A stretch of DNA of 64,000 bases from Pseudomonas sp. PDM14 (GCF_014851905.1 NZ_JACVAQ010000001.1:2170001-2234000), one strand, 5' to 3'. Counted from the stretch's first letter, positions 6,980 through 16,208 are shown. The notes: generated by a model not told the origin, from the letters alone. Numbers and translations are program-made.

Positions 6980-7948
6980 TCACGCCGGCTGGGCGCGGTA
7001 GACCCAGCGCAGGCTCAGGCGGGTCAGCGGCCAGATCAGCGCCAGCAGGCCAAGCGAGAGCACCACGAACAGCGGTGGCTGCACCAGATCGCTGTTGCCC
7101 AGCGCCGCCAGCAGCACCGCAGCGGCGGCCAGCACGCAGGCCACCAGCCACATCACCAGGCACAGCAGCGCCGCCCAGACCAGGCGCCCCGGATTGTGCC
7201 GCGCCAGGCGCGCCGGCAGCCCGGTGAGGGCGGCGATGAAGGCGATGCCGCCGTAGATCAGCGTGCCGCTCGCCAGCAGCAGGGACAGCCACGGCGCGCC
7301 ATACGGATTGATCAGGCTGCTGGGCAGCAGCATCAGCAGTTTCATGCACACCACGGCAAAGCACAGGCCGAAGGCCAGCGCCGGCTCCCAGCCGGCCACG
7401 TGGCGCGGTACGGCGCTGGGCACGCCGCGGCGGCGCAGCAGGTGCAGGCTGAGCCACAGCGGCAGCAGGGTGCCGAGGGCGAACAGCGCCCAGTGCAGCG
7501 GTTCGGTGGCGAGGCGGCCAAGGTCGAAGCTGCCAAGGTTGTCGTAGCTCCACTGCATCAGTCGCCCGAGCAGCGGCGAGGTGCCCCAGCCGATCACCAG
7601 GGCGAACAGCGTCACCAGCAGCAGGGTCAGGCCGAGCAGCGCATTGCGCTGACTGAAGCCGGCCAGGTTGTGCCGCTCCAGGTAGCTGCGGCAGATCAGC
7701 AGCGCGGCGAGGCCGGTCAGCAGCAGGTTGGCGATGGCGTAGGTGAGCACCACCGGCAGGCTCTCCAGGTAGCTGGCGAACTGTTCCTCGTCGAGCATGC
7801 GCGCGGTTACCGCGATGCCGAACAGCAGCAGGAACAGGCCGGCGAGCACGGCCGCGCCGGCGAAGGCGAACGGCAGGCGCGAGGCTGGTTGCGTGGCGGC
7901 GCTCGGCGCGGGCGTGGCGGTGTCGAGGGCGAACGGGTTGGCGTGCAT
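6980..7948 (-). CDS. polytopic membrane protein of unknown function
   Basis: A 322-residue protein with about eight predicted membrane segments, beginning LPFAFAGAAVLAGLFLLLFGIAV after a 25-residue soluble start and ending LFVVLSLGLLALIWPL. A soluble loop near residues 65-75 (RMLDEEQFASYLESL) follows the first segment. I recognise no transporter or enzyme motif. It converges on the DUF1161 gene and is separated from the DUF3649-PepSY operon by a 321-base divergent region. Function unknown. Confidence 0.75.
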   Translation of the reverse strand: MHANPFALDTATPAPSAATQPASRLPFAFAGAAVLAGLFLLLFGIAVTARMLDEEQFASYLESLPVVLTYAIANLLLTGLAALLICRSYLERHNLAGFSQRNALLGLTLLLVTLFALVIGWGTSPLLGRLMQWSYDNLGSFDLGRLATEPLHWALFALGTLLPLWLSLHLLRRRGVPSAVPRHVAGWEPALAFGLCFAVVCMKLLMLLPSSLINPYGAPWLSLLLASGTLIYGGIAFIAALTGLPARLARHNPGRLVWAALLCLVMWLVACVLAAAAVLLAALGNSDLVQPPLFVVLSLGLLALIWPLTRLSLRWVYRAQPA

Positions 7949-8269
7949 CGGGCAATCCTTGTCAGGGCGGAGCGAGGGTCGAGGATAAGGTCCAGCCGTC
8001 GGCTTACCCAGGCGGCCTGGGCACGGCTGTGCGATGGGTCACGCTATTGCCGGGCCGCGATCTTGGGGCCTGGCATGGCGGCCCGTGAATATTTGTAGAT
8101 GCGAAAAATCCGCAGTTGCGAAACAATCTGTTGCAACTTGTCGACGGACGGATGGGGGGTTTAGATACTCTCGTCCGTCTTTGAAGTACAGGCGCGCATT
8201 TTCCGCGGCCTTCGCGCCGCGCCTGCATAACGCCTGCACGTTTCTTTCACCGCCACGACTGTCCAGCCC
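7949..8269. other. divergent intergenic region upstream of the PepSY/efflux operon
   Basis: 321 bases without a gene. It holds an 8-bp perfect inverted repeat CGGGCCGC (8051-8058) / GCGGCCCG (8078-8085) and an AT-richer stretch at 8086-8175 with repeated GTTGC (GTTGCGAAAC, then GTTGCAAC). I looked for a Fur box, expected for an iron operon, and saw none. The promoter for the 8270 operon must lie here, but I cannot place it. Confidence 0.4.
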
Positions 8270-8566
8270 ATGAAACCCATATCTACTTCCCGCGCGCGTT
8301 CGCTCGTGCTGCTCTCGCGGGTCGCCGCCGCTATTTTCGGTGGCTACGCCCTGACCTCGGGCGCCGTGATCTTCCTCGGCGCCGTGCTGCCGCTGCCCAA
8401 GAGCCAGGCCATCCTGGCCGCCTCGCTGGCCAGCTTCACCGTCTACACCCTGGCCATCGTCTGGGTCTTCGCGGTGCAGGACAACCGCCGCGCCTGGCTC
8501 GGCCTGCTGCTGCCGGCCGTGGTACTGGCCGTGGCCGGCTGGTGGTTGGGGAGGGGCATGGCATGA
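8270..8566 (+). CDS. DUF3649 small membrane protein (iron-uptake associated)
   Basis: A 98-residue protein with three predicted membrane segments (VAAAIFGGYALTSGAVIFLG; AILAASLASFTVYTLAIVWV; AWLGLLLPAVVLAVAGWW). The family (DUF3649) occurs next to PepSY iron-regulated membrane proteins and is often annotated as an iron uptake protein. Its stop overlaps the start of the PepSY gene (ATGA). There is no clear Shine-Dalgarno before the ATG. It opens the six-gene operon running to 15122. The exact role is unknown. Confidence 0.8.
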   Translation: MKPISTSRARSLVLLSRVAAAIFGGYALTSGAVIFLGAVLPLPKSQAILAASLASFTVYTLAIVWVFAVQDNRRAWLGLLLPAVVLAVAGWWLGRGMA

Positions 8567-10209
8567 CGCAGACCGTCGAGAAGGAAGGCCTGCGCCAGTC
8601 CATGGCCTGGCTGCACACCTGGGGCGGGCTGTGGGCCTGCTGGGTGCTGTTCGTGGTGTTCCTCACCGGTACCCTCGGGGTGTTCGATGAGCCGATCACG
8701 CGCTGGATGAAGCCGCACCTGCCGCAGGCCGCCGAGGCCACCGGCGATACCGGCATGGACGATGGCTTCGACCGGCCGCAAGCGGTGCGCATGGGCCTCG
8801 CCTGGTTCAGGGAAAACCAGCCCGGCGCGCACTTCTGGGGGGTTGGCCTGCCGTCCGACGAGGACCCGTCGATCCGCCTGTTCTGGCAGGACCCGCAGGA
8901 GAACTTCCACAACACCCGCATCGACTCGAAGACCGGCGCACCGGTGGACGGCTCGCAGGAGCGCGACAGCGAGGGCGGCCACCACTTCGTGCACATGCAC
9001 TTCGAGTTCCACGGTGGCACCGCCGGCATCTGGCTGGTCGGCTTCTTCACCATGGCCATGCTGGTCGGCCTGGTCAGCGGGGTGATCACCCACAAGCGCA
9101 TCTTCAAGGACTTCTTCACCTTCCGTCCGGGCAAGGGCCAGCGCAGCTGGCTGGATGCGCACAACGCGGTGTCGGTGTTGAGCCTGCCGTTCCAGCTGAT
9201 GATCGCCTACACCGGCCTGGCCACCTTCTACGCGCTGTACATGCCGGTGGGCATCGCCACCCACTACAGCAACGAAGACGCCTACTTCGCCGACCTGCTG
9301 GCCCAGCCGGAACACCAGGAAATCACCGGCATTGCCGCGCCGCTGGCCAAGGCGGATGAGCTGCTGGTGCGCGGTGAGCAGCAGCTGCAACGCCCGGTGA
9401 GCTTCGTCAGCATCGAGCACCCCAACGACACCAGCGCCTCGGTGCAGCTGTTCGGTCGCTTCATCGAGAAGACGGGCGAGTACCGCCTGCTCGGCGACGG
9501 TGGCGGCCGGGTGTTCTTCAATGGCGTGACCGGCGAGCAGACCGACATCCAGATGCCGGGCGAGCTGCGCGGTGGCGCCTCGCAGGACGTGCAGTCGGTG
9601 ATGGCCAACCTGCACTTCGCCGCATTCGGCGGGCACGCCGCACGCTGGCTGTACTTCATCTGTGGCCTGGCTGGCGCGGCGATGATGGCCACCGGGGCGA
9701 TCCTGTTCATGGTCAAGCGGCGCCAGCGTTCGCTGAACGAGTTCGGCGCGCGCACGCCGCAGGTCTACCGGGTGATCGAGGTGCTCAACATCGGCTCCAT
9801 CACCGGCCTGGGTATCGCCTGCATCGCCTTCTTCTGGGGCAACCGGATCATCCCGCTGGGTGTCAGCGACCGGCCGGAGTGGGAAATCGCCACCTTCTTC
9901 GCCGTCTGGCTGGCGACCTTCGTGCACGCCGCCTTGCGCCCGGCGACCCGCGCCTGGATCGAGCAGCTGGTGGTCACCGCCCTGCTCTGCCTGGCCCTGC
10001 CGCTGCTCAACTGGCTGGTAGTTGGCGACCAGTTCGTCAGCTACCTGCAGCGTGGCGACGGCGAACGTGCCGGCGTCGAGCTGGTGGCCATCGCCCTCGG
10101 CCTGCTCAACCTGTGGGCCGCGCGCCGCGTCTGGCAGAAGAGCCGGCAACCGGCGAAGGCCACGTCGCGCCGCGACAGCGTGCGCACGGCCGACGCGGGG
10201 GTGGCGTGA
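8563..10209 (+). CDS. PepSY-associated TM (PiuB/FpvG-like) iron-regulated membrane protein
   Basis: A 548-residue protein starting at 8563 (ATG overlapping the previous stop). The first membrane segment (WGGLWACWVLFVVFLTGTLGVFDEPITRWMKPH) is the PepSY_TM signature. Periplasmic PepSY-type domains include HHFVHMHFEFHGG with clustered histidines, then GIWLVGFFTMAMLVGLVSGVITHKRIFKDFFTFRPGKGQRSWLDAHN, typical of this family. Relatives such as FpvG help reduce ferric siderophore at the inner membrane. The His-rich membrane edges could bind haem or metal. Its position before an efflux pump suggests siderophore iron release coupled to recycling. Confidence 0.9.
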   Translation: MTQTVEKEGLRQSMAWLHTWGGLWACWVLFVVFLTGTLGVFDEPITRWMKPHLPQAAEATGDTGMDDGFDRPQAVRMGLAWFRENQPGAHFWGVGLPSDEDPSIRLFWQDPQENFHNTRIDSKTGAPVDGSQERDSEGGHHFVHMHFEFHGGTAGIWLVGFFTMAMLVGLVSGVITHKRIFKDFFTFRPGKGQRSWLDAHNAVSVLSLPFQLMIAYTGLATFYALYMPVGIATHYSNEDAYFADLLAQPEHQEITGIAAPLAKADELLVRGEQQLQRPVSFVSIEHPNDTSASVQLFGRFIEKTGEYRLLGDGGGRVFFNGVTGEQTDIQMPGELRGGASQDVQSVMANLHFAAFGGHAARWLYFICGLAGAAMMATGAILFMVKRRQRSLNEFGARTPQVYRVIEVLNIGSITGLGIACIAFFWGNRIIPLGVSDRPEWEIATFFAVWLATFVHAALRPATRAWIEQLVVTALLCLALPLLNWLVVGDQFVSYLQRGDGERAGVELVAIALGLLNLWAARRVWQKSRQPAKATSRRDSVRTADAGVA

Positions 10210-10553
10210 TGACGATCACCCTCGCCCTGCTCCTCGGTAGCGCCCTGTGCTACGCCGGCATGGCCGCGCTGTGCCTGGGCATGGACCGTCATCACCAGCA
10301 GGTCTGGTCGCGCAAGGCGCCGCTGCGCCAGCGAGGCCTGCGCCTGCTTGGCTGGCTGCTGCTGGCCGTGGCTCTGTGGCCGTGCATTCAGGCTTGGGGC
10401 AGCTCGGTCGGCGTGGTCATCTGGTTCGGCCTGTTGTCCGCCGCTGCCCTGGTGCTGGTGCTGCTGTTGCCGTATCGACCAAAAGGCGCGGCCCTGCTGA
10501 TGGGCCTGGCCCTGCTGGGCAGCCTGCCCGTGCTGGTGTGGAGCGCTGCCTGA
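10209..10553 (+). CDS. DUF3325 small membrane protein
   Basis: A 114-residue protein of about four membrane segments, starting MTITLALLLGSALCYAGMAALCLGMDRHHQQVW, which is characteristic of DUF3325, a family found beside PepSY iron-regulated membrane proteins. Its ATG overlaps the PepSY stop (TGATG). The motif DRHHQQVW near residue 26 places two histidines at a membrane edge. It is probably an accessory subunit of the PepSY protein; no biochemical role is known to me. Confidence 0.8.
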   Translation: MTITLALLLGSALCYAGMAALCLGMDRHHQQVWSRKAPLRQRGLRLLGWLLLAVALWPCIQAWGSSVGVVIWFGLLSAAALVLVLLLPYRPKGAALLMGLALLGSLPVLVWSAA

Positions 10554-10583
10554 CCCGCTGTTTTGTGCAAGGACGAACGTCGT

Positions 10584-11756
10584 ATGAGTGCCCCTTCCCG
10601 CCTGTTTCTGCGCCGCAGCCTGCTGCTGGCGGTGCCTGTTGTCGTGCTCGCGGCGCTGTGGCGGTGGAACGCCGAGCCCGACCCGGCGTTCGCCACCGAG
10701 GCCGTCGGCCGTGGTGATGTCGAGGCCACGGTGGTGGCCATCGGTACCCTGCAGCCGCGTGAGTCGGTGGATGTCGGCGCCCAGGTATCCGGTCAGGTCA
10801 CCCGCCTGCATGTCGAGCCGGGTGACCGGGTCGAGAAGGGCCAGCTGCTCGCCGAGATCGACGCCAGCCTGCACCAGGCCACGGTCGAAGCCGACCGCGC
10901 GGCCCTCGACGGCCTGCGTGCGCAGCTCGAGGAGCAGCAGGCGCAGTTCGACCTGGCGCGCCAGCAGCACCAGCGCCAGCAGCGCCTGGTGGTGGACGAG
11001 GCGACCCGCGAGGAAGACGTGCAGGTCGCCGCTGCTGCGCTCAAGGCCGCCCAGGCGCGCCTCAAGCAGCTGCGCGCGCAGATCGCCGAGAGCCAGGCGC
11101 GTCTCAAGGGCAACGAGGCGCAGCTCAGCTACACGCGGCTGTACGCGCCGATTGCCGGCACCGTGCTCGGCGTCGACGTGAAGCAGGGCCAGACCCTCAA
11201 CGCCACTTACCAGACGCCGACCGTGCTGCGCATCGCCGACCTTTCGGCGATGACCGCCTGGACCAAGGTCTCCGAAGCCGATATCCGCCAGCTCAAGCCG
11301 GGCCTCGGCCTCTACTTCACCACCCTCGGTGGCGACGGCCGCCGCTGGCACGCGACGGTGCGCCAGATCCTGCCGTCGCCGCCGTTGCCGCCGGCCGCAT
11401 CCGGGGAAGCCGGTGCTGCGGCGCCGGTGATGAAGGCGGTGCAGTACACCGTGCTGTTCGACGTCGACAACCAGGACGGCGAGCTGATGCCGCAGATGAC
11501 CGCCCAGGTCACCTTCGTCACCGCCGCCGCGCGGGGCGTGCTCACCGTGCCGCTGGAGGCGTTGCAGGCGGTGGAAGGCCAGGTCGGCCTGTTTCGCGCC
11601 CGCGTGCTGAATGCCAAGGGTCGCCCGGAAGCGCGCGAGGTGCATATCGGTGCGCGCAGCCGCCAGCGCGGCGAGGTGCTGGATGGCCTGCGCGAGGACG
11701 AACAACTGGTCACCGCCGAGCTGCCGGACACCCACGTGGCGAGGTTCCAGTGGTAG
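10584..11756 (+). CDS. MacA/PvdR-like periplasmic adaptor subunit of an ABC efflux pump
   Basis: A 390-residue membrane-fusion protein. It has an N-terminal anchor (SLLLAVPVVVLAALW) and the split biotinyl-lipoyl domain (VEATVVAIGTLQPRESVDVGAQVSGQV, later YTRLYAPIAGTVLGVDVKQGQTLN). A long coiled coil of about residues 100-180, rich in Q/E/A (LRAQLEEQQAQFDLARQQ), and a beta-barrel domain follow. The ATG at 10584 has AAGGA 10 bases upstream and lies 30 bases after DUF3325. It overlaps the MacB-like gene, and with the PepSY module resembles PvdR of PvdRT-OpmQ, the pyoverdine recycling pump. Confidence 0.9.
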   Translation: MSAPSRLFLRRSLLLAVPVVVLAALWRWNAEPDPAFATEAVGRGDVEATVVAIGTLQPRESVDVGAQVSGQVTRLHVEPGDRVEKGQLLAEIDASLHQATVEADRAALDGLRAQLEEQQAQFDLARQQHQRQQRLVVDEATREEDVQVAAAALKAAQARLKQLRAQIAESQARLKGNEAQLSYTRLYAPIAGTVLGVDVKQGQTLNATYQTPTVLRIADLSAMTAWTKVSEADIRQLKPGLGLYFTTLGGDGRRWHATVRQILPSPPLPPAASGEAGAAAPVMKAVQYTVLFDVDNQDGELMPQMTAQVTFVTAAARGVLTVPLEALQAVEGQVGLFRARVLNAKGRPEAREVHIGARSRQRGEVLDGLREDEQLVTAELPDTHVARFQW

Positions 11757-13720
11757 CTGCCGGCACGCCATTGATCGAGCTGGAGAACATCCGCCGCTGC
11801 TATGGCGGCCACGATGGCGCCCCGGAAGTGGCGGTGTTGCGCGGCGTCAGCCTGGCCATCGGCGCCGGTGAGTTCGTCGCCATCGTCGGTACCTCCGGCT
11901 CCGGCAAGTCGACCCTGATGCACCTGCTCGGCTGCCTCGACCGGCCGACCTCGGGCACGTACCGTTTCGCCGGCCGCGATGTCGCCGCGTTCGACGCCGA
12001 TCAGTTGGCCTGGCTGCGCCGCGAGGCGTTCGGCTTCGTCTTCCAGGGCTACCACCTGATCGCCACCGAGTCGGCGCGCGAGAACGTCGAAGTCCCTGCG
12101 CTGTACGCCGGCATGTCCGCCGAGCAGCGCCGCGAACGCGCCAGCGCCCTGCTCGCCCGCCTGGGCCTCGGCGAGCGACTGGAACATCGTCCCAGCCAGC
12201 TCTCCGGCGGCCAGCAGCAGCGGGTATCGATTGCCCGCGCGCTGATGAACGGCGGGCGCATCATCCTCGCCGACGAGCCCACCGGCGCCCTCGATTCGCA
12301 CAGCGGCCAGGAAGTCATGGCCCTGCTGCGCGAGCTGGCGGCGGCCGGGCACACGGTGATCCTGATCACCCACGACCGCGACGTGGCGGCTCAGGCGCAG
12401 CGGGTGATCGAGATCCGCGACGGCGCGATCATCAGCGACAGCGGCGCTCCGGATGAGCGGGCCCAGGCTTCGGCGCCGGCGCTGCCGGTCCCGGACATGG
12501 CGCAGGCCGGGCAGGGTGAACGCCTGCCCTGGTGGAAGACCTTCGACGAGGTGTCGCGCTCGGCCTGGCGGGTGATGTGGCTCAACCGCTTCCGCACCGC
12601 GCTGACCCTGCTCGGCATCGTCATCGGCGTGGCCTCGGTGATCGTCATGCTCGCCATCGGTCTGGGCACCAAGCACAAGGTGATGGCACAGATGGCCTCG
12701 ATGGGCGCCACCACGCTGTACCTGTACAGCGCGCAGCCGCAGGAAGGCGGGCCCTGGGGTGTGCTCACCGAGGCGGACATGATCGCGGTGGCCAAGCTGC
12801 CGGAGGTCGACCTGGCCACGCCGGTGATCGGCAACCAGCTCACCGTGCAGTACGGCAACGCCTCGCGCGACATCTACGTGTATTCCAGCAACGAGCAACT
12901 GCCCGGCATCCACCACTGGCCGCTGGCGCAGGGGCGCTTCTTCAACGCCGCCGAGGACGAGGCGCTGGCGCCGGTGGTGGTGCTCGGGCACAAGGCGCGG
13001 CAGCAGTTCTTCCGCGACGAACCGCAGCCGCTGGGCAAGCAGCTGCTGATCGGCGATGCACCGTTCGAGGTCATCGGGGTGATGGCCGAGAAGGGCAAGG
13101 AATCCGGCGCCGACTACTACGACGAGATGGTCTTCATTCCCTACAAGGCCGGCCGCGCGCGGGTCTACCAGGACATTCTCGAGCCCGAATACGCCACCCT
13201 CACCGCGATCTCCACCAGCCAGGTCAACGCCGCGGGCGAGGCGGTGCGCGAGCTGCTGCTGGCGCGCCATGGCCGCGAGGATTTCGCCGTCGACAACGCC
13301 GCCGCCAAGGTCCAGGCCGAGGCCGACACCCAGGACAGCATGACCCGCATGCTCGGCCTGATCGCCGCCGTGTCGCTGCTGGTCGGCGGCATCGGCGTGA
13401 TGAACGTGATGCTGATGACCGTACGTGAACGCACCCGCGAGATCGGCATCCGCATGGCCACCGGCGCGCGCCAGCGCGACATTCTCCAGCAGTTCCTCGG
13501 CGAGGCGGTGCTGGTCACCCTGGTCGGCGGCAGCATCGGTGTGCTGCTCGGCCTGCTGGTCGGCGCGGCGCTGATCGTCGCTGGCGTGCCGCTGATCTTT
13601 TCCCTGAGCGCCATGCTCGCCGCCTTCGCCTGCGCAGTGGCCACCGGCCTGCTGTTCGGCTACCTGCCGGCGAAGACCGCCGCCGCCCTCGACCCGGTTG
13701 TCGCGCTGGCGGCGGAATAG
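11750..13720 (+). CDS. MacB/PvdT-like ABC transporter, fused ATPase and permease
   Basis: A 656-residue protein with a GTG start inside the end of the adaptor gene. The N-terminal ATPase has Walker A GTSGSGKST, Q-loop FVFQGYHL, signature LSGGQQQRVSIARAL and Walker B IILADEPTGALD. Then come MacB-type membrane segment 1 (FRTALTLLGIVIGVASVIVMLAIGLGTK), a periplasmic domain, and three C-terminal FtsX-type segments starting MLGLIAAVSLLVGGIGVMNVMLM. This is the mechanotransmission class of exporters. Partners are the adaptor and the outer-membrane factor on either side. The substrate is inferred to be a siderophore or similar. Confidence 0.93.
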   Translation: MVAAGTPLIELENIRRCYGGHDGAPEVAVLRGVSLAIGAGEFVAIVGTSGSGKSTLMHLLGCLDRPTSGTYRFAGRDVAAFDADQLAWLRREAFGFVFQGYHLIATESARENVEVPALYAGMSAEQRRERASALLARLGLGERLEHRPSQLSGGQQQRVSIARALMNGGRIILADEPTGALDSHSGQEVMALLRELAAAGHTVILITHDRDVAAQAQRVIEIRDGAIISDSGAPDERAQASAPALPVPDMAQAGQGERLPWWKTFDEVSRSAWRVMWLNRFRTALTLLGIVIGVASVIVMLAIGLGTKHKVMAQMASMGATTLYLYSAQPQEGGPWGVLTEADMIAVAKLPEVDLATPVIGNQLTVQYGNASRDIYVYSSNEQLPGIHHWPLAQGRFFNAAEDEALAPVVVLGHKARQQFFRDEPQPLGKQLLIGDAPFEVIGVMAEKGKESGADYYDEMVFIPYKAGRARVYQDILEPEYATLTAISTSQVNAAGEAVRELLLARHGREDFAVDNAAAKVQAEADTQDSMTRMLGLIAAVSLLVGGIGVMNVMLMTVRERTREIGIRMATGARQRDILQQFLGEAVLVTLVGGSIGVLLGLLVGAALIVAGVPLIFSLSAMLAAFACAVATGLLFGYLPAKTAAALDPVVALAAE

Positions 13721-13721
13721 G

Positions 13722-15122
13722 ATGAAGTCCTCCATGAAGCATCGCCTGTTGCCCCTGTTTGCCGCGCTCGTCCTGGGCGGTTGTGCCCGCCAGGAACCGC
13801 TCGCCAGCGCCATGCCGCTTGCCCCGACGCAGTGGCAGCACGCCGCGCAGGCGGCAACGCCGATCAGCAGCGACTGGTGGCACGGCTTCGCCAATGCCGA
13901 GCTGGATCGCCTGGTCGAGCAGGCGCTCCAGGCCAACGATGACCTGGCCGCCGCCGTGGCCCGCGTGCGTCAGGCCGAAGCCAGCGCGCGCATGGCCGGC
14001 GCACCGTTGCTGCCGCAGCTCGACGGCAACCTCGGTGCCGGCCGCGAGGGGCCTCTGGGCGGTGATGCCGAGGTGGCCGGGACCGGCTATTCGGCCGGTC
14101 TGGCGGCGAGCTACGAGGTCGACCTCTGGGGCCGTCTGCACGCGGGGCGTGACAGCGCCTTGGCCCAGCTGCAGGCCAGCCAGTTCGATCGCGCGGCGCT
14201 GCAGATCACCCTCAGTGCCGGTGTGGTGTCGAGCTGGCTGCAGCGTGTCGGCCTGGACCAGCGCCTGCGCATCGCCGTGCTCAATCTGGACAACGCCGAG
14301 CGCGTGCTGCGTACCGTCGAGTCGCGGCAGAACGCCGGTGCCGCCACGCGCCTGGAGCTGGCACAGCAGCGCGGCGTGGTCGCCGAACAACGCCGCGCCC
14401 TCGCCGCGCTGAGCCAGCAGAGCGAGGACAGTCGCGTAGCCCTCGCCGTGTTGCTGGGTCAGGGCAGCAGCGCCCAGCTGGGCCTGGCCGAGCAACACTT
14501 GGAGGTTCTGTACCTGCCAACGGTTGCCGCCGGCGTGCCCAGCGAACTGCTGGTAAGGCGCCCGGACCTGGCGCGTGCGGAAGCGCAACTGGCTGCCGCC
14601 AACGCCGATGTGCAGGCCGCCCGCGCCGCGTTGCTGCCCCGCCTGAACCTGACGGCGAATGCCGGTGGCAATGCCCGCCGGGTTTCCGATGTGTTCGCCG
14701 ACCCGGTTTATTCCCTGGCGGCGGCGCTGGTCGCGCCGATCTTCGACGGCGGTTACTTGGCCGCCAACCGCGATCTCGCCGTGGCGCGCCACGCGGAATT
14801 GCTGGCCGACTACCGCAGCCAGGTCGTCAGTGCCTTCGCCGACGTGCAGCTGGCGCTCAACGCCCTGGCCGGCATCGAGGCGCAGTGGCAGGCGCAGCAG
14901 GCGGTGCTGGAGCAGGCCGAGCTGGCCTTCCGTCTGTCCGAGTCGCGCTACCGGGCCGGTGCGGAAACCCTGCTCACCCTGCTCGACACCCAGCGCACCC
15001 TGTACGCCGCCCAGGATGACAGCGCCCAGCTGCAACTGGCGCGGCTACAGGCCGGCGTGGCGCTGTACCGCGCCCTTGGCGGTGGTTGGCAGGCCAGCGA
15101 CCTGGCGAGGCTTAGCGAGTGA
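13722..15122 (+). CDS. RND/MacB-type outer-membrane factor (TolC/OpmQ-like) lipoprotein
   Basis: A 466-residue NodT-family outer-membrane channel with lipobox LGGC (LFAALVLGGCARQEP), two OEP repeats, and typical motifs WWHGFANAELDRLVEQAL, YEVDLWGRL, RRPDLARAEAQLAAANADVQAARA and ESRYRAGAETLLTLLDTQRTL. The ATG at 13722 follows the MacB stop by one base with GGCGGA upstream; a second ATG at 13734 is possible. It completes a tripartite pump. Its last 11 bases overlap the end of the convergent HAD gene. Confidence 0.92.
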   Translation: MKSSMKHRLLPLFAALVLGGCARQEPLASAMPLAPTQWQHAAQAATPISSDWWHGFANAELDRLVEQALQANDDLAAAVARVRQAEASARMAGAPLLPQLDGNLGAGREGPLGGDAEVAGTGYSAGLAASYEVDLWGRLHAGRDSALAQLQASQFDRAALQITLSAGVVSSWLQRVGLDQRLRIAVLNLDNAERVLRTVESRQNAGAATRLELAQQRGVVAEQRRALAALSQQSEDSRVALAVLLGQGSSAQLGLAEQHLEVLYLPTVAAGVPSELLVRRPDLARAEAQLAAANADVQAARAALLPRLNLTANAGGNARRVSDVFADPVYSLAAALVAPIFDGGYLAANRDLAVARHAELLADYRSQVVSAFADVQLALNALAGIEAQWQAQQAVLEQAELAFRLSESRYRAGAETLLTLLDTQRTLYAAQDDSAQLQLARLQAGVALYRALGGGWQASDLARLSE

Positions 15123-15759
15123 AGGCCTGGTGCAACTCGGCCAGGCTGCTGAAGTACCAGGCCGGCGACTCGGCCATCAGTTCCGCCTGGCTGCCAAAGC
15201 CATAGCCGACACCGACCGCCTGCAGGCCGTTGCGGTGTGCGCCGATCAGGTCGTGCTTGCGGTCGCCGATCATCAGCGTGTCGGCCGGGTCCAGGCCTTC
15301 TTCGGCGATCAGGTGTTTGATCAGCTCGACCTTGTCGGTGCGCGTGCCGTCCAGCTCGCTGCCGTAGATCACCTTGAAGTGGCGGGCGAAGTCGAAATGC
15401 CGGGCGATCTCGTCGGCGAACACGCGCGGCTTGCTGGTGGCGATGTACAGCGTACGGCCCTGCTCACCGAGCATGCCGAGCAGCTCGGCGACGCCGTCGA
15501 ACACGCGGTTCTCGTACAGCCCGGTGACCTTGAAACGCTCGCGGTAATGGTTGACCGCCTGCCAGCCGGTGGCCTCGTTCAGGTCGTAACTGCTCATGAA
15601 GCACTGCAGCAGTGGCGGGCCGATGAAGTGTTCGAGGGCGCTCAGATCCGGTTCATGGATATCGAGCTGGGCCAGGGCGTACTGGATCGAGCGGGTGATG
15701 CCTTCGCGCGGGTCGGTGAGGGTGCCGTCGAGGTCGAAGAGGATGGTCTGTGCGTGCAT
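15112..15759 (-). CDS. HAD-superfamily hydrolase, phosphoglycolate phosphatase-like
   Basis: A 215-residue protein with HAD motif I DLDGTLTD (nucleophile Asp in FDLDGT), motif II YIATSKPR (Ser/Thr), the motif III lysine region, and motif IV MIGDRKHDLIGA. A helical cap after motif I (EGITRSIQYALAQLD) places it with Gph/PgmB-type phosphatases. The substrate cannot be read from the sequence. The start at 15759 was chosen by alignment to motif I. Its 3' end overlaps the outer-membrane factor gene tail to tail by 11 bases. Confidence 0.88.
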   Translation of the reverse strand: MHAQTILFDLDGTLTDPREGITRSIQYALAQLDIHEPDLSALEHFIGPPLLQCFMSSYDLNEATGWQAVNHYRERFKVTGLYENRVFDGVAELLGMLGEQGRTLYIATSKPRVFADEIARHFDFARHFKVIYGSELDGTRTDKVELIKHLIAEEGLDPADTLMIGDRKHDLIGAHRNGLQAVGVGYGFGSQAELMAESPAWYFSSLAELHQAFTR

Positions 15760-15779
15760 GGATGACTCTGTCGTTCGGG

Positions 15780-16208
15780 TTACCAGGTGCAATTGTCGCC
15801 GGAGTCGAGGGCGCCGGGCACGTCCTCGAATGAGAAGACCTTGCCGGCCGCGCTGGTGTAGGTGAAGGCGAAGACCACGGCGCCCTGATGATGGAACTGG
15901 TAGCGCCCGCCGATGCGTTCCTGCTCCGGCAGCACTTCCAGCCAGGTGCTGCGGAACTCCGAAGGGCGGCCTTGTACCGCCATTACCTCCTCGCTGTCCT
16001 TGAACACGATCGGCAGGCTCTTGGGTTGGCCGCGGTACTGCACCTCGCCGGCGCGGCTCCAGCCGCCCTGCGCGCCGCTGAACAGGGTCATCTGCAGCTG
16101 GATCGGCGTGCGGGTGCCGGTCGACTGCAGGCAACGCACGTCGTTGGCCGTGGCGCCCAATGCGCCGGTCGACAGCAGCACCAGCAGGGCATGGCGGACG
16201 GCTTTCAC
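15780..16208 (-). CDS. small secreted protein of unknown function
   Basis: A 142-residue precursor starting at GTG 16208, which overlaps the stop of the carbonic anhydrase-like gene. The signal peptide is MKAVRHALLVLLSTGALGATA. The mature part carries DVRCLQSTGT and a C-terminal SGDNCTW, giving a probable Cys-Cys pair near the two ends, with beta-rich segments (GGRYQFHHQGAVVFAFTYTS). I do not recognise the family. It is probably co-transcribed with the gamma carbonic anhydrase gene, and is likely periplasmic. Confidence 0.75.
   Translation of the reverse strand: MKAVRHALLVLLSTGALGATANDVRCLQSTGTRTPIQLQMTLFSGAQGGWSRAGEVQYRGQPKSLPIVFKDSEEVMAVQGRPSEFRSTWLEVLPEQERIGGRYQFHHQGAVVFAFTYTSAAGKVFSFEDVPGALDSGDNCTW

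Noticed and set aside
7949..8269. Fur box for the PepSY/efflux operon
   Set aside because: No 19-bp stretch approaches the GATAATGATAATC pattern; iron control is therefore not claimed from sequence.
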